Shown: positions 25,501 through 35,346 of the stretch, piece by piece
How positions within the stretch are numbered: the first letter of the stretch is position 1
Layout: every line of letters starts with the position of its first letter
Source of the DNA: Vibrio penaeicida
GTDB lineage: Bacteria > Pseudomonadota > Gammaproteobacteria > Enterobacterales > Vibrionaceae
Length of the DNA: 64,000 nucleotides
Direction: 5' to 3'
NCBI RefSeq assembly: GCF_030689305.1
Contig: NZ_JAUYVM010000001.1
Span: 124,001-188,000 of the forward strand
Made by a program: the position numbers and the translations under genes
The notes under the pieces: generated by a model
Database searches by the model: none
Told to the model about the DNA's origin: nothing
Seen by the model: the letters and a program-made list of their open reading frames with translations, nothing else

Positions 25501-27050
25501 TGTGATTCATTTTGCAGCAGTTGTTGATTCTCACGGGCTTTCTGTAGGCTAGCTTTGGCGGCAGCAGAAGCCTGAGTGCGTTCTACCTCTCCTGCAATGC
25601 TCTTAATAAGCGCATACGCTTGCTCAAACTGCTCTGCGGCAGCAGAAGACATGTCCAATTTATGTTTGATGGACAACAACGCGGTTGTTTTGTCTTGCTC
25701 TGATTGCTTTAACTCGCTCAATAGAGTGGTGGCATTGTCAGAGGTGAGACCATCGAATCCTGCCAGTTCTTTCGCTTTTTCCAGTGCCTTAACAGCTTGC
25801 TGATACTGCAATGCACGAGTCTGTTGAACATCCAGCGCTTGCTGGTAATCCGCAAGCTGCGTTTTCAAGCTGTCCACTTCTTCTTCCGAAATGTGCGCCT
25901 GTTCTTCCGCTTCAAGCAAACGTTCTTGAGCTTCTTCAACCACCATGCTTTGCTCTTCAAGGCGCTCGCTCAGTTCTTCTAGATCTTCTTGATAGCGTTC
26001 GATTTTTTCTTGTTGTCGAAGGGCATTTTGGACTAGCTGGAGATGATCCGACGCGGCTTGGTGGTCTTGTTCCAGCCCGCCTTCTTGCTCAACCAGCAAT
26101 TCAAGCTCTTCTTGCACGCGGTTAAGTAAGTTGTTCTGTTCGATTAACTGAGAACGCGATCCAAACAACTCTGAGCGCAAAGACATCGTTGATTCAAGCT
26201 TGTTACGGCGATCATTCGCATGACGCATATAATCAGCTGCAACGTAATTCGTCGACTCCGTGATTAAATGCTTAAACAAATCCCTATCAGCTTGAGTGGT
26301 TTTAATGGCTTCCAACGTCATGCGGTTTTCACGCAGTGCGGATTCCATGTCTTGGAATGCTTTCTTTACTCCGCCATTTTGAGGCAGTAAGTAGTCGCGC
26401 AATGAACGTGTGATAGCACTAGAAATACCGCCGTATAAAGACGCTTCAATCAATCGATAGAACTTAGAACGGTCGCTGCTGTTGCGAAGTTTCTTCGGCA
26501 ACACGCCAAATTCGAACATTTGCGAGTGGTATTCAACAACGGAAGAGAATGCTTTGAAATGAACGCCTTCATGCTGAAGTACCGTTTCTTTTACTTCATT
26601 GATTTGGCGAACACGTGCATGTTTTTCCGATACACTTTCAATAAGCACATCGGTCGGTTTGATGTGACTCGGTAAACCCTGAATAACAAACGGCTTAATA
26701 TCGACTTTTTTGTCTCGCCCAGCCACTTGCTGTAATTTTACGGCAAACAATAGTCGCTGGTTGCGTGAGTTAACCACATCAAGTACCGCATAACAGGCAC
26801 CCGGTTGTAACTTACCGTACAACCCTTTATCGCGCGAGGCTTGAGAGCTACCGGCTTCTGTTGTATTTCGGAAATGCAGCAAGCTTTGGTCGGGAATTAA
26901 TGCGGTAATAAACGCCGCCATCGTGGTCGATTTACCCGCACCGTTACCACCAGAAAGTGTCGTAACCAACCCATCGATATCAAAAGTACGTGCGAAAAAA
27001 CCGTTCCAGTTGATCATGGTTAGTGATTGATATTTACCTCTTTCAATCAT
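22581..27050 (-). CDS. mukB: Chromosome partition protein MukB (SMC-like condensin)
   Basis: MukB is the SMC-like ATPase of the MukBEF condensin, which folds and segregates the chromosome. The 1489-residue protein matches E. coli MukB (1486). The head has Walker [10 protein letters not shown] (34-42); two long coiled coils flank a central hinge (about 645-780), and the C-terminal head has the signature [24 protein letters not shown] and Walker [12 protein letters not shown]. It begins within the stop of mukE (4-base ATGA overlap), so translation is coupled. A strong terminator follows the gene. Confidence 0.98.
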   Translation of the reverse strand: MIERGKYQSLTMINWNGFFARTFDIDGLVTTLSGGNGAGKSTTMAAFITALIPDQSLLHFRNTTEAGSSQASRDKGLYGKLQPGACYAVLDVVNSRNQRLLFAVKLQQVAGRDKKVDIKPFVIQGLPSHIKPTDVLIESVSEKHARVRQINEVKETVLQHEGVHFKAFSSVVEYHSQMFEFGVLPKKLRNSSDRSKFYRLIEASLYGGISSAITRSLRDYLLPQNGGVKKAFQDMESALRENRMTLEAIKTTQADRDLFKHLITESTNYVAADYMRHANDRRNKLESTMSLRSELFGSRSQLIEQNNLLNRVQEELELLVEQEGGLEQDHQAASDHLQLVQNALRQQEKIERYQEDLEELSERLEEQSMVVEEAQERLLEAEEQAHISEEEVDSLKTQLADYQQALDVQQTRALQYQQAVKALEKAKELAGFDGLTSDNATTLLSELKQSEQDKTTALLSIKHKLDMSSAAAEQFEQAYALIKSIAGEVERTQASAAAKASLQKARENQQLLQNESQWQAQYRDFERSLNQQRVAQQSVAEYQKQHSVDLVDELTLEQEHERHSATIESVEHDKEVLREQRSELRRHQQDADAEIKKFEAIAPTWIAANDALEKLKEQSESDLYDSQAVMSEMQQVLEREKSQSMAKDKLGERRTQLDHEIERLASPGGSNDPRLKGLADTLGGVLLSEIYDDITIDDAPYFSAMYGPARHAIVVSDLSGIKEKLIELDDCPEDLYIIEGDVDAFDDSSFNADELEGAVCVQLNDRQMRYSRFPEIPLFGRAAREQRLSLLREERDEVVEKHAKASFDSQKLQRLYQAFNEFVAKHIGVAFEADPEQALQVARDKRNQFARQLSDLENREQQQRSQLTASKQALSLLDKLAPMMGVIEDETLAERHQELEEKLASLSEAKHFQSMHGKAVAQLEKIASALEADPEQFDALQAEHEAADIELQGLKTTLFALADLVERRHHFSYSDSVELLNKSSELSEQLKSKLVEAERARTRHREVSKQSQQQLSQYNQVLASLKSSHQAKAETMQEFRAELQEFGVNADAGAEERARNRRDELQERLHASRNRKSEFERTITSTELEMKALAKRLKKVQKEYIELRTFVVAAKAGWCSVLRLARENDVERRLHRRELAYMSADELRSMSDKSLGALRLAVADNEDLRDALRSSEDNSRPEKKVLFYIAVYQHLRERIRQDIIRTDDPVEAIEEMEVELARLTEELTQRENRLAISSESVAAIIKKTIQREQNRIRMLNQGLSNIYFGQVKGVRLNVNIRESHEILLNGLATQQEQHKDLFESTRFTFSEAMAKLFQRVNPHIDMGQRSPQVLGEELLDYRNYLELSVEVNRGSDGWLQAESGALSTGEAIGTGQSILLMVVQSWEEESRRLRSKDIVPCRLLFLDEAARLDAKSISTLFELCDRLGMQLLIAAPENISPEKGTTYKLVRKVFKDHEHVHVVGLRGFGDTPKVSDAAQEALEEADLVD

Positions 27051-27754
27051 ACTTCACCCTCTATTTCTTGTTCTTCTTCAGGCTCTTCTAGCAAGCTGAC
27101 TTGGCTAGGTTCTTGTTGGTGAACAACGGCTTCACCATCGCGGATTAGGCGTAATTGCGCTTCACGTATGTCATCACCTACACGCACATCGGCACCAAAT
27201 CGAAATACCGCTTCACTGATGCGGAACTTTCCGTTTTCACCAATTGAGATAATCATGCCTAATCGGCGTAAACGTCTTAACGACGTGCGGACTTTATCGA
27301 ACAGTTTTTCACGATCGAGATCAGAACCCGTCGCCCGATTGGTCACTAACTTCATGAGCTTTTTCTCATCCGCTAGCGAGATCATTTCGTCGTAAAGCTC
27401 TTGATTGGTAAAAATACCTTCATGAGCCAGTCTTTCGGGGCTCAGATAAAGGAAACACAACACTTTGCCAACCAGCATGTCTAACTCCGAAAGAACACTT
27501 CGACCAATCAAAGAGGTAGAACGTGGTCGAAGATAGAAAAATCCTTCAGGCGCTTTTACTAGTTCAGTGTTGTAACGTTGATAAAACAGGGCAAGTTCGG
27601 TCTCGAAATCACTCAGCAATGCGTGGTTGTCCATATCTTCAGAGGAGATATGTCGCCCTGCTCTAAGTACACTATCCAGCGCGGGAAACAGCGGGTTAGA
27701 AATCGCTTTTGCCAGTTTCTCTGGCATATATTCTTCAGTATTTGTCAATGACAT
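27047..27754 (-). CDS. mukE: Chromosome partition protein MukE
   Basis: MukE bridges MukF and MukB and binds DNA in the condensin complex. From ATG at 27754 the protein has 235 residues starting [17 protein letters not shown], close to E. coli MukE (MSSTNIEQVMPVKLAQA). [44 protein letters not shown] and [12 protein letters not shown] are near-identical family blocks. The longer frame adds 7 residues; AAGG 8 bases before the chosen ATG supports the shorter one. It overlaps the mukF end by 20 bases and mukB by 4. The C-terminus is strongly acidic. Confidence 0.97.
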   Translation of the reverse strand: MSLTNTEEYMPEKLAKAISNPLFPALDSVLRAGRHISSEDMDNHALLSDFETELALFYQRYNTELVKAPEGFFYLRPRSTSLIGRSVLSELDMLVGKVLCFLYLSPERLAHEGIFTNQELYDEMISLADEKKLMKLVTNRATGSDLDREKLFDKVRTSLRRLRRLGMIISIGENGKFRISEAVFRFGADVRVGDDIREAQLRLIRDGEAVVHQQEPSQVSLLEEPEEEQEIEGEV

Positions 27755-29072
27755 TTGCTTGTACCTTAGCGCCAAAATCGTTGATAGCCTGCCAATCAGG
27801 TTGAATCGCCTGATAGTCAGATTCTGAGTAACCTAAGCGCACGGCTTGGTCGACAACAATTCTAGCTAAATCAAAATGATGCGTTTGTGGGTGTGTCGAA
27901 AGGTAATCGCGTAGAACCACTCCCAAATCGATAGAAGCGCCTCGCTCTTTATGAGCCTTGAGCATGTCGTTTATTCTTTCTGACAACTCATCATTAACTT
28001 GCTCAAATTCTTCGTATTCGACATCCATTGGTACCTGCCCCATGACTTCATCATCACGCAGAACCAAAGCTTCATCACGCATATCTCGCAGCCTTTCGGC
28101 GTCGGCATACGTCAACAACCATGGAGCGTCGAGATAGTCTTTTAGAGACTGTCGTAATCTCTGGCTGAAGGCGCGGTTTTTGTCCATGTCGATAGCGGTT
28201 CGGATAAACTTGTGAACATGGCGGTCGTAACCGATCCATAGATCGATGGTCTGCTGACCCCAGCTTACAATGCGGTCTAGCTTCATTTGCAGCCCATAAA
28301 GCGCTTCTTCAACGAATTGCAAATCATCCTGTGCGTAGACAAGCCCTTGAATATCGAGGATCTGAGTTTGCATTTCATCGCCAGCGGCTTGCAGTGTATC
28401 TTGCAGTTCTTTTAGGGTATCGGATGTTTCGCTGAGCAGTGCTTCACAACTATTGATCGCCTCACGCCAATCTTGGTTCAGCAGCTCTGCTATTTGGTCT
28501 TTGACCAATTGCTGCTGTTCATCCATGACTCGCTGATTGAGGTCGATTTGATCGAAAATCTCACCGACTGAGTATTTTAAAACGCCATAAACATTTTTTT
28601 GCCAATGACCTGGTGTCCCGCCTTCTTTTGCAGCTGCGATCGCTTTCTCCATTTCACCTGCCACCATGGACAGCTGAATGGACAATCGTAACTTTGAAAA
28701 TTCTCGGTGGCGCACATAATAATCGGTAATGCCAACCGCTAATGGCGACAAGCGATAGATGCTTGCACCTTCTGTAATTTCACTGGTAAATCGGCTTAAT
28801 AGCTTCTGTTTCACCATTTCATTGATGGCGTTATTCGCCCGAAATGCAGAAGCTTCCCCCGTTTCTTCAAACAAGCGGGTGACGATAGAGAACGCATCAT
28901 GCAACTCTCCCTCACCCAACTCTTCATCAAATCTCTCGTTACTTAAAACGGCTAACGCAATCAGAAAAGCCAGACGTTCAGTAGACAAGTTCAATGAGAA
29001 ATCGTGTTGTTTTACCCAGCTAACCAATTCGTCGATTGGTTGCTCTACAACATCTTGAGTTACATCACTCAT
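27735..29072 (-). CDS. mukF: Chromosome partition protein MukF (kleisin)
   Basis: MukF is the kleisin subunit that links MukB heads and dimerises through its N-terminal winged helix. The 445-residue protein begins [40 protein letters not shown] and keeps the helical middle domain and the C-terminal domain. It lies 15 bases after cmoM and overlaps mukE, in the conserved cmoM-mukF-mukE-mukB order seen in E. coli. Confidence 0.97.
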   Translation of the reverse strand: MSDVTQDVVEQPIDELVSWVKQHDFSLNLSTERLAFLIALAVLSNERFDEELGEGELHDAFSIVTRLFEETGEASAFRANNAINEMVKQKLLSRFTSEITEGASIYRLSPLAVGITDYYVRHREFSKLRLSIQLSMVAGEMEKAIAAAKEGGTPGHWQKNVYGVLKYSVGEIFDQIDLNQRVMDEQQQLVKDQIAELLNQDWREAINSCEALLSETSDTLKELQDTLQAAGDEMQTQILDIQGLVYAQDDLQFVEEALYGLQMKLDRIVSWGQQTIDLWIGYDRHVHKFIRTAIDMDKNRAFSQRLRQSLKDYLDAPWLLTYADAERLRDMRDEALVLRDDEVMGQVPMDVEYEEFEQVNDELSERINDMLKAHKERGASIDLGVVLRDYLSTHPQTHHFDLARIVVDQAVRLGYSESDYQAIQPDWQAINDFGAKVQANVIDKY

Positions 29073-29087
29073 TGTTCATCCTGTTTA

Positions 29088-29870
29088 TTATTCCTTTCTT
29101 TTCGCCCAAACATGAATGTAGCGACCTAAAGAAAGGTAAGGCTCCTGACGACACAGTTGTCTTTCAAGTGCCAATACATCTTCAAATTGATAATCGCCCA
29201 TGTACTCCATATTACCTATGTAGTCGTGGAAGGACCGAATACCCGATTTACCACAAATTTCAAACCCAGCATTCTCTATCCATTGATAGACTTCTTCCGG
29301 CTTCAAACCTTTTTGGGGCTGAAGTTTAAAGCGTTTTCTATGCGGCATTCCTTCTAAAATGTGTGGAATATTGCCGCATATCACGTTTTTCAAAACCAAG
29401 CCGTGATGGTTATAAAACATGATAGAGCCGATACCACCTGGCTTTATCTGCTTCAAAACCGTTTCTAACGCCGATTTCGGGTCTGCTAACCACTCCATCA
29501 CCGCGTGGAAAAGCACCATATCAACTTTCTCGTGGAGGTGCTGTTCAATTTCTTGAACTGGAGAGTGAACTAGCTGATATTGGGAAAGCAAACCGTGTTT
29601 TTCAATGTCTACTTTTGCCAGTTTTAGCATTTCAGAAGATAGATCACAGAGTGTGACATTGTGTCCGCGTTGGGCAATTTTTTGCGACATTTGCCCAAGC
29701 CCGCCACCTGCATCCAAGATATTTAAACGGCAACATTCATCGTTTAGCTCACTTAATGCTACAATTAAATCTTCCCAAACAATGGTTTGACGTATATCAC
29801 CTTTCTCAGATCCGTAAATATTTTTTGCGAATTTGTGGGCAATATCGTCGAAATTACGATCTTCTGTCAC
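29088..29870 (-). CDS. cmoM: tRNA 5-carboxymethoxyuridine methyltransferase CmoM
   Basis: CmoM (formerly SmtA) methylates cmo5U34 in certain tRNAs using S-adenosylmethionine, tuning wobble decoding. The 260-residue protein has the class I SAM-binding motif LNILDAGGGLGQMSQKIAQRGHNVTLCDLS, then VDMVLFHAVMEWLADPKSALE and PGGIGSIMFYNHHGLVLKNVI, all close to the E. coli enzyme (261 residues). It is the first gene of the muk operon, 15 bases ahead of mukF. The functional link to chromosome partition is not evident; the gene order is simply conserved. Confidence 0.93.
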   Translation of the reverse strand: MTEDRNFDDIAHKFAKNIYGSEKGDIRQTIVWEDLIVALSELNDECCRLNILDAGGGLGQMSQKIAQRGHNVTLCDLSSEMLKLAKVDIEKHGLLSQYQLVHSPVQEIEQHLHEKVDMVLFHAVMEWLADPKSALETVLKQIKPGGIGSIMFYNHHGLVLKNVICGNIPHILEGMPHRKRFKLQPQKGLKPEEVYQWIENAGFEICGKSGIRSFHDYIGNMEYMGDYQFEDVLALERQLCRQEPYLSLGRYIHVWAKRKE

Positions 29871-29930
29871 TGTGGCTTAGGTTATTATATCTATTCGTGC
29901 CGCTTATTCTGTCACAGGATAAGAAGTAAT

Positions 29931-29950
29931 AAAGGCTTGTTAGCCTTTTT
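29931..29950 (+). terminator. Terminator-like hairpin in the elyC leader
   Basis: AAAGGCT-TGTT-AGCCTTTTT is a 7-base stem followed by T residues on the plus strand, 36 bases before the elyC start codon. The gap behind it is too short for a normal promoter, so transcripts for elyC should cross it. It may be an attenuator or mark the end of a very short RNA. Confidence 0.5.
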
Positions 29951-29985
29951 CATAATCAAGTGATGATTTTTCGGACTATTTAAGT

Positions 29986-30777
29986 ATGTTTGAGCTGAAA
30001 AAAGTGTTTTCTGCGCTGCTGATGCCGCTCCCGGGGTTTTTAATAATTGGTGTGGTGGGGCTATTGTTGGTCATGTTCACCTTAAAAAGAGGTACTGGCT
30101 GTTTTTTGATTTTCGTGTCTTTCACTGGCATTTTCCTTTCTTCTTTCCAACCTGTTGCCAGTGGACTATTGATGCCAATGGAGCGTCAACACAAAGGCTT
30201 TCTACCTATAGAAGGCACTGTTGACTATGTGATGGTGTTGGGAAGCGGTCACGTTGTTGATGATGATATTCCACCAACATCGGAATTAAGCAGAACGGCA
30301 TTAATGCGGTTATCCGAAGGTATTCGTATTCTTAGGATGTATCCCGGTGCAAAATTGATTTTGTCTGGCTACGCTGGTGGCTCTGAGATCAGTAATGCTC
30401 GAATGATGGCGAAAGTAGCACTCGCATTAGGCGTCGCAAAACCCGATATCATTCTTTTGGAGACAGCAAAAGATACGTGGGAAGAAGCAAGACAAGCTTC
30501 CGTGTTTGTAAATAACAAAGTGCTGGTACTTGTCACTTCTGCAAGTCATATGACACGTGCGTTACGTGAATTTAATGATGCGGGTATTGACCCCGTTCCA
30601 GCACCTACGAACTTTCTGGCTTCCAATGGCACGATGCAGCCATGGAACAAGTACCGCCCTCAAGCTAAATACTTGGAGTGGACGGAAACCTATTGGCATG
30701 AACGTTTAGGGCTTTGGTGGCAAACCCTTCGAGATTTTGCGACTAACTCCAACGCACAGCTAAATGAAGCTTCTTAA
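29986..30777 (+). CDS. elyC: Envelope biogenesis factor ElyC (DUF218)
   Basis: ElyC (YcbC) is an inner-membrane protein needed for normal envelope and peptidoglycan assembly in E. coli. The 263-residue protein has two N-terminal membrane helices (about 16-34 and 38-56) and a periplasmic DUF218 domain with VDYVMVLGSGHVV, RLSEGIRILRMYPGAKLILSG, DTWEEARQASVF and LVTSASHMTRALREF. All align with E. coli ElyC (259 residues). It is divergent from cmoM, as in E. coli, where it also adjoins the muk operon. A terminator-like hairpin lies in its leader. Confidence 0.92.
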   Translation: MFELKKVFSALLMPLPGFLIIGVVGLLLVMFTLKRGTGCFLIFVSFTGIFLSSFQPVASGLLMPMERQHKGFLPIEGTVDYVMVLGSGHVVDDDIPPTSELSRTALMRLSEGIRILRMYPGAKLILSGYAGGSEISNARMMAKVALALGVAKPDIILLETAKDTWEEARQASVFVNNKVLVLVTSASHMTRALREFNDAGIDPVPAPTNFLASNGTMQPWNKYRPQAKYLEWTETYWHERLGLWWQTLRDFATNSNAQLNEAS

Positions 30778-30808
30778 ATTGATTTAGCTTGAGGTATCAA
30801 ATTACCAA

Positions 30809-30841
30809 CAAAAAAACCGAGGATGCTACCCTCGGTTTTTT
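30809..30841. terminator. Bidirectional terminator between elyC and torR
   Basis: AAAAAACCGAGG and CCTCGGTTTTTT form a long perfect stem around a 7-base loop between the two convergent genes. Confidence 0.92.
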
Positions 30842-30885
30842 CAATCTTAATAATCATTTACTGCTGATAAAAATCAATCTCAGCA

Positions 30886-31599
30886 TCAATCTCCAGCAAA
30901 CATGTAACCTTCACCGTGCACTGTGACAAAAATCTGTGGATTTTTCGGATCGAACTCCATCTTAGCTCTCATTCGACGAATCAAAACATCAATGGTTCTA
31001 TCATTAGGTGCATCAACACGATGGCTAATCATGTTTAATATACGTTCTCGGCTAAGAACCTTGTTTGGGTGTGAAGACAAAGCCACCAGCAACTCGTACT
31101 CGGCTTTGGTCAGTTTAACAGGTTCACCATTGCGGCTAAGTGCGCGACGTTGAATATCAAACGTCCACTCTCCAAAACGGATTAGTTGCCCAGATTCTTC
31201 TTTTCTGTCTTCTTTCGCTGGAGCATGACGGGCAGCGGAAATTCTCCACAACAAATTTTTTACTCTAACCAGAAGCTCTCTAAGCTCAAAAGGTTTTGTC
31301 ACGTAATCATCGGCACCCATTTCAAGGCCGACAATTTTATCAATGCTGTCCGTGCGTCCTGTGACGAGGATGATCCCTATATCAGATTGACTGCGTAGTT
31401 CCCGAGTCAGCATTAGCCCGTCTTCACCTGGTAAGTTAATATCCAGCATGACTAAATCAACAGATTGCTCTTCTAAAATTGCGCGCATTTGCTCGCCACT
31501 TTCAGCTTCGCTAACTTGATAGCCTTCGTTCTGGAAATAGCCCACCAGCTTGCTACGGGTAACCACATCGTCTTCTACGACTAATACGTGATAGCTCAT
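30886..31599 (-). CDS. torR: Two-component response regulator TorR
   Basis: TorR is an OmpR-type response regulator that activates trimethylamine N-oxide respiration with the sensor TorS. The 237-residue protein has a receiver with acidic pocket EDD and phospho-site in VMLDINLPGEDGLMLTREL, the switch region IILVTGRTD and KPFELRELLVRVKNLLWRI, then a winged HTH with LTKAEYELLVALSSHPNKVLSRERIL and RTIDVLIRRMRAKM. It is closer to E. coli TorR than to ArcA in these blocks. It is divergent from torD. No torS, torT or torCA gene is within the window. Confidence 0.9.
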   Translation of the reverse strand: MSYHVLVVEDDVVTRSKLVGYFQNEGYQVSEAESGEQMRAILEEQSVDLVMLDINLPGEDGLMLTRELRSQSDIGIILVTGRTDSIDKIVGLEMGADDYVTKPFELRELLVRVKNLLWRISAARHAPAKEDRKEESGQLIRFGEWTFDIQRRALSRNGEPVKLTKAEYELLVALSSHPNKVLSRERILNMISHRVDAPNDRTIDVLIRRMRAKMEFDPKNPQIFVTVHGEGYMFAGD

Positions 31600-31705
31600 C
31601 TACACCACTTTCTTTTGTATTTATAAGGATATATAAGGTATTTGTTCGACTTTAATGTAAATATAAAGACAAACTTGCCACAGTCTATTTGCGACTCTTT
31701 ATATT

Positions 31706-31856
31706 CTATTCACAAAAAGTTACATTTCTAGCGAATTCGTTAAAAAGAAGGCAATTTCCTAACTTTTATTGATTCAAAGCAACCAATTTGGCTCCTATTC
31801 ATAACCTGATTTTTATTTTCATTTCTTGCCATACTTTAGATTAGTTCTGTTCATCT
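31706..31856. promoter_or_regulatory. Candidate TorR-binding decamers in the torR-torD gap
   Basis: Three decamers resemble the E. coli tor box CTGTTCATAT: CTATTCACAA (31706-31715), CTATTCATAA (31795-31804) and CTGTTCATCT (31847-31856), all in the same orientation. Their presence between torR and torD fits autoregulation and TorR control of torD. Matches are 7-8 of 10, so this is suggestive. The rest of the 304-base gap shows only AT-rich promoter-like sequence. Confidence 0.5.
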
Positions 31857-31903
31857 TAATTCGTTAGAATTGCGCTAATAACCTCATACGGAGCGGCAAC
31901 GCT

Positions 31904-32545
31904 ATGCAAGAAACAAAAGCATTCAACGAAAAGCGCGCAGAGATTTACTGGTGGCTTTCTAGCCTTTTTGCTCATGAACTTAAACAAGAAGAGTTGGAGC
32001 ATTACCACACTGCTGAAATCAGGGGCTTCATTAGCGGTCTTGCAGAAAACGAAACCTTAAAACCGGCGGCTCAGCAACTTATCGAATCCCTGAATAAATT
32101 CCAAGACAGAGAAGACGCTCAGTTAGAACTCGCTGCGGATTTTTGTGGTCTATTTCTGACCACAGATAAAAAAGCTGCCTTGCCATACGCCTCTATTTAC
32201 AAATCCGGTCTGCTCAATGATGAACCAGCGAAACAAATGGAATCGTTGTTAAGAGAAAAAGGTGTCTCTTTGCTAGAGGGGTTTAACGAGCCAGCGGATC
32301 ACCTCGCCATTCAGTTGGACTTTTTAGGTAACCTCATTATTCGCTCAAATGAATTAAAAACGAACGAGCAATTTGAAGATGCACTGCGAGAACAGCTGTG
32401 GTTCATAAATACACATCTCATGACTTGGCTTCCAATATTTAACAAGAACTGCAAAAATCATGATGGCTTTGGGTTCTACGCAGCTTTGTCACAATTGCTT
32501 GTGAGTTTTGTCGAACTAGACCGCCAATATATTTCTGGCGAGTAA
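31904..32545 (+). CDS. torD: TorA-specific chaperone TorD
   Basis: TorD binds the apo form and twin-arginine signal of TMAO reductase TorA and helps insert its molybdenum cofactor before export. The all-helical 213-residue protein begins [26 protein letters not shown] and contains [31 protein letters not shown] and [17 protein letters not shown], the conserved core of the TorD/DmsD family. GGAG precedes the ATG. It sits apart from any torCA genes, next to torR, as I recall for V. cholerae. Confidence 0.92.
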   Translation: MQETKAFNEKRAEIYWWLSSLFAHELKQEELEHYHTAEIRGFISGLAENETLKPAAQQLIESLNKFQDREDAQLELAADFCGLFLTTDKKAALPYASIYKSGLLNDEPAKQMESLLREKGVSLLEGFNEPADHLAIQLDFLGNLIIRSNELKTNEQFEDALREQLWFINTHLMTWLPIFNKNCKNHDGFGFYAALSQLLVSFVELDRQYISGE

Positions 32546-32673
32546 ACCGGCAAGGTGGGATATCTTGATAGTATTGAGCTCGAAGACTTTACTTAGATAT
32601 TGAGCTAATTTGTTTTAAATATGAAACAGTACCCTTAAAAAATATTAGGATTCCTCATAAATGTGACACTTGG

Positions 32674-32747
32674 TATAATTTTTTACGATTCACTCCATTG
32701 TCACATACGAAATTAAAGACTAAGATCGTGATCGCAAACGATAAAAT
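32674..32747 (+). promoter_or_regulatory. Candidate purR promoter and PurR operator
   Basis: A TATAAT hexamer at 32674-32679 is a good -10 element. Downstream, TCGCAAACGATAAAAT (32732-32747) matches the left half of the PUR box (consensus close to ACGCAAACGTTTNCGT) exactly at CGCAAACG. In E. coli PurR represses itself through operators downstream of its promoter, so this layout fits. No -35 element is obvious. Confidence 0.5.
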
Positions 32748-32774
32748 ATGAAACGCTGAAAAGCATTAACTAAG

Positions 32775-32796
32775 CCGCTGTATTAATAGCGGTTTT
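32775..32796 (+). terminator. Terminator-like hairpin ahead of purR
   Basis: CCGCT-gtattaat-AGCGG followed by TTTTTGTGTTTTT lies about 230 bases after torD and 110 before purR. It can end read-through from torD or attenuate the purR transcript. The stem is only 5-6 pairs. Confidence 0.5.
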
Positions 32797-32907
32797 TGTG
32801 TTTTTAGTCGATTTTAATAACACAATGAAATCCGCCATGCTGAAAACATTAGCTACGTGAAATTTAGCACCTTACCCCTCAGCTCGGCTCTACAGGATAT
32901 TTGTTTT

Positions 32908-33912
32908 ATGGCCACTATTAAAGATGTCGCACGACTTGCCGGAGTATCAACTACAACGGTTTCGCATGTTATAAATAAAACACGCTTTGTTGCTGAAACT
33001 ACACAAGAGAAAGTTAAAAAAGCAGTAGAAGAACTAAACTATGCACCGAGCGCTGTTGCGCGCAGCTTAAAGTGCAATACGACTCGTACTATAGGTATGT
33101 TAGTTACACAGTCTTCTAATCCATTCTTTGCAGAAGTCGTCGATGGCGTTGAAAGTTACTGTTATCGCCAAGGCTACACGTTGATCTTGTGCAATACCGG
33201 TGGGATATATGAAAAGCAACGGGATTATATTCGTATGCTTGCGGAAAAGCGTGTGGATGGCATCTTGGTCATGTGCTCAGATTTAACTGAGGATCTTCGT
33301 GAAATGCTTGATGCTCACTCATCCATTCCAAAAGTGATCATGGATTGGGGTCCAGAGAGTTCCCAAGCCGATAAGATCATCGATAACTCTGAGGAAGGTG
33401 GTTACTTAGCGACAAAGTATCTTTTAGACAATGGTCATACCGATATTGCCTGCCTTACTGGTCACGAAGAAAAAGTGGCTTGTATTGAACGGGTCATTGG
33501 CTACAAGCGGGCGCTACGAGAATACGATATCGAATTCAAGCAAGAGCGCATACTTGTCGGCAACTTCGAATGTGATACTGCTGTCTTAGCGGCGGACAAA
33601 ATCCTTGCCATGGAAAACAGGCCAACGGCCGTTTTCTGCTTTAATGATCTTATGGCACTCGGAGTCATTAGTCGCCTTCAAGAGAACGGTGTCCGCGTTC
33701 CAGATGACATTTCAATCATTGGATACGACAATATTGAGCTATCAGGATACTTTTCTCCACCTCTGACGACCGTCCACCAACCTAAGCGACGAGTGGGTAA
33801 AACGGCATTTGAAATTCTTCTCCAAAGAATCAAGGACAAAGAACACGATAAACGCATCTTCGAGATGCATCCTGAAGTCGTAGAGAGAAGTTCTGTTAGA
33901 AAGTTAAATTAA
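32908..33912 (+). CDS. purR: Purine repressor PurR (LacI family)
   Basis: PurR binds hypoxanthine or guanine as corepressor and represses purine synthesis genes. From ATG at 32908 the protein has 334 residues and starts [32 protein letters not shown], nearly identical to E. coli PurR. The hinge helix [10 protein letters not shown] and the effector domain ([20 protein letters not shown] to [16 protein letters not shown]) follow. The longer frame adds 17 unrelated residues. The operator candidate in its leader suggests autoregulation, and a PurR-like palindrome also occurs at 39379-39394. Confidence 0.95.
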   Translation: MATIKDVARLAGVSTTTVSHVINKTRFVAETTQEKVKKAVEELNYAPSAVARSLKCNTTRTIGMLVTQSSNPFFAEVVDGVESYCYRQGYTLILCNTGGIYEKQRDYIRMLAEKRVDGILVMCSDLTEDLREMLDAHSSIPKVIMDWGPESSQADKIIDNSEEGGYLATKYLLDNGHTDIACLTGHEEKVACIERVIGYKRALREYDIEFKQERILVGNFECDTAVLAADKILAMENRPTAVFCFNDLMALGVISRLQENGVRVPDDISIIGYDNIELSGYFSPPLTTVHQPKRRVGKTAFEILLQRIKDKEHDKRIFEMHPEVVERSSVRKLN

Positions 33913-33929
33913 ATTAGTTAATTCTAATT

Positions 33930-33955
33930 AAGCCTGGCTATATGTCAGGCTTTTT
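33930..33955 (+). terminator. Terminator after purR
   Basis: AGCCTG-gctatatgt-CAGGCT followed by TTTTT, starting 18 bases after the purR stop. Confidence 0.88.
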
Positions 33956-34073
33956 GCTTTATTGCCCAAATAAGAAACAATATTTATATCTGTACATTTA
34001 TTTTTTGAAGGCGGATCACACATAAGGCATTTTGATGTGATGCTTGTTCCGGTTTTTCTCTATGATTTTATTG

Positions 34074-34170
34074 TCACGCACAGGGCAAACCATTTGAAAA
34101 AGTGGGACGCAAAGCTTCCGGCCTAAATGGATTTATTTGAAATCAATATGGTAGCGGGGTTGCCGATGGC
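34074..34170 (+). ncRNA. Cyclic di-GMP-I (GEMM) riboswitch upstream of tfoY
   Basis: The sequence shows the conserved GEMM-I features in order: CACGCACAGGGCAAACC, GTGGGACGCAAAGC, CTTCCGGCCTAAA and GGTAGCGGGGTTGCCGATGG. In V. cholerae the equivalent element (Vc2) precedes tfoY and binds c-di-GMP. The aptamer ends about 120 bases before the start codon. Downstream, AGAGTT and AACTCT (34192-34208) can form a small hairpin that may belong to the expression platform; no T run is present, which points to translational or processing control. It makes tfoY respond to c-di-GMP. Confidence 0.97.
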
Positions 34171-34291
34171 AAATATGCATACTTCTTTTCTAGAGTTAAC
34201 CAAACTCTGACATCTGACTGCATCACTTTGCTATTTTTTCTCGGACCTGAACTTAGTAGTGGCATAACTTCTTTAGCCGAGACAGTACAGC

Positions 34292-34882
34292 ATGGATAAA
34301 CCAATACTTAAAAACTCATTGAAGCTATTTGAACCATTAGGGACGATAAAATCACGTTCAATGTTTGGTGGTTTTGGCGTTTTCGCCGATGACACTATGT
34401 TCGCCTTAGTCGTTCAAAACACTTTACACATCAGAGCTGACTCAAAAAGTGCTCAAAAGTTCGAACAACAAGGTTTAAAACCTTATGTGTACAAGAAGCG
34501 CGGGTTTCCGGTTGTCACCAAGTATTTTGCTCTCCCAGAAACCAGTTGGGATAATACCAATGACATCATAGAGAAAGCTTCTCTAGCACTGAAAGTTGCA
34601 AGAACGGAGAAACAAAAGCAAGCTGAAACCAAACCAACGCGTTTGAAAGACTTGCCTAATTTACGTTTGGGTACAGAAAGAATGCTCAAAAAAGCAGGGA
34701 TCTCTTCCGTTCAGGAGTTGCAAAACTTCGGTTCTGTTGAAGCCTTCAAAGCCATCAAGCAGACTCATTCAAGCGATGTTGGCTTAGAGCTACTATGGGC
34801 TCTAGAGGGTGCAATTAATGGCACTCACTGGTCCGTGATTCCTCAAGATAGACGTGATGAATTAATGAAACGCTTAAGTTAG
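34292..34882 (+). CDS. tfoY: TfoX-family regulator TfoY
   Basis: A 196-residue protein with a TfoX N-terminal domain (about 10-100, [19 protein letters not shown] and [17 protein letters not shown]) and a TfoX C-terminal helical domain (about 112-192, [37 protein letters not shown]). The GEMM riboswitch and the purR neighbour identify it as TfoY, not the competence regulator TfoX/Sxy. In V. cholerae TfoY promotes type VI secretion and motility at low c-di-GMP. How the protein contacts transcription is not visible from sequence; Sxy-type proteins act with CRP. Confidence 0.93.
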   Translation: MDKPILKNSLKLFEPLGTIKSRSMFGGFGVFADDTMFALVVQNTLHIRADSKSAQKFEQQGLKPYVYKKRGFPVVTKYFALPETSWDNTNDIIEKASLALKVARTEKQKQAETKPTRLKDLPNLRLGTERMLKKAGISSVQELQNFGSVEAFKAIKQTHSSDVGLELLWALEGAINGTHWSVIPQDRRDELMKRLS

Positions 34883-34896
34883 TTAAACCTTCATGC

Positions 34897-34926
34897 TAAA
34901 AAAGCCTCCTTTGGAGGCTTTTTTAT
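34897..34926. terminator. Terminator after tfoY
   Basis: AAAAAGCCTCC-TTT-GGAGGCTTTTTT is a perfect stem with flanking A and T runs, 15 bases after the tfoY stop. Confidence 0.92.
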
Positions 34927-35016
34927 TGCTGAAATTCACAGTTTACCTATCCCGCACAGACTCTTATGAACGAGTTACTGTCATAATTAAAACTCATTCA
35001 CTATTTTGGACGAACT

Positions 35017-35346
35017 ATGAAGGTGTACTCTACTACGCTCCCTACAGAAGCTCATATTGTATGTGAGTTGCTAAAGGCACAGGGAATCGATGTCGAAGTT
35101 CGCGGTGAAAGGTTGTTTGGCTTGCAGGGTGAGCTTCCATTTGGTCCCGATACTGAACCATATATTTGGTTAAACAACGAATTTCAGTACGACAAAGCCA
35201 AGAAGATTGTGGAGTCATATACTGATCAAACCGCTAGCCAATCAAAGCCAAACTGGTGCTGTCCAAAATGCGATGAATGGATAGAATCTCAATTTGGTGC
35301 CTGTTGGAACTGTGGGCACCACATCAGCGAGCATGCTGACGAATAA
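35017..35346 (+). CDS. DUF2007 / zinc-ribbon small protein
   Basis: A 109-residue protein. The N-terminal half (MKVYSTTLPTEAHIVCELLKAQGIDVEVRGERLFGLQGELP, then EPYIWLNNEFQYDKAKKIVESY) is a DUF2007 domain, a PII-like fold described as a putative signal transducer. The C-terminal 30 residues hold a zinc ribbon (CCPKCDEW and CWNCGHH). The last 23 bases overlap the convergent alpha/beta hydrolase gene. No experimental role is known to me. Confidence 0.82.
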   Translation: MKVYSTTLPTEAHIVCELLKAQGIDVEVRGERLFGLQGELPFGPDTEPYIWLNNEFQYDKAKKIVESYTDQTASQSKPNWCCPKCDEWIESQFGACWNCGHHISEHADE

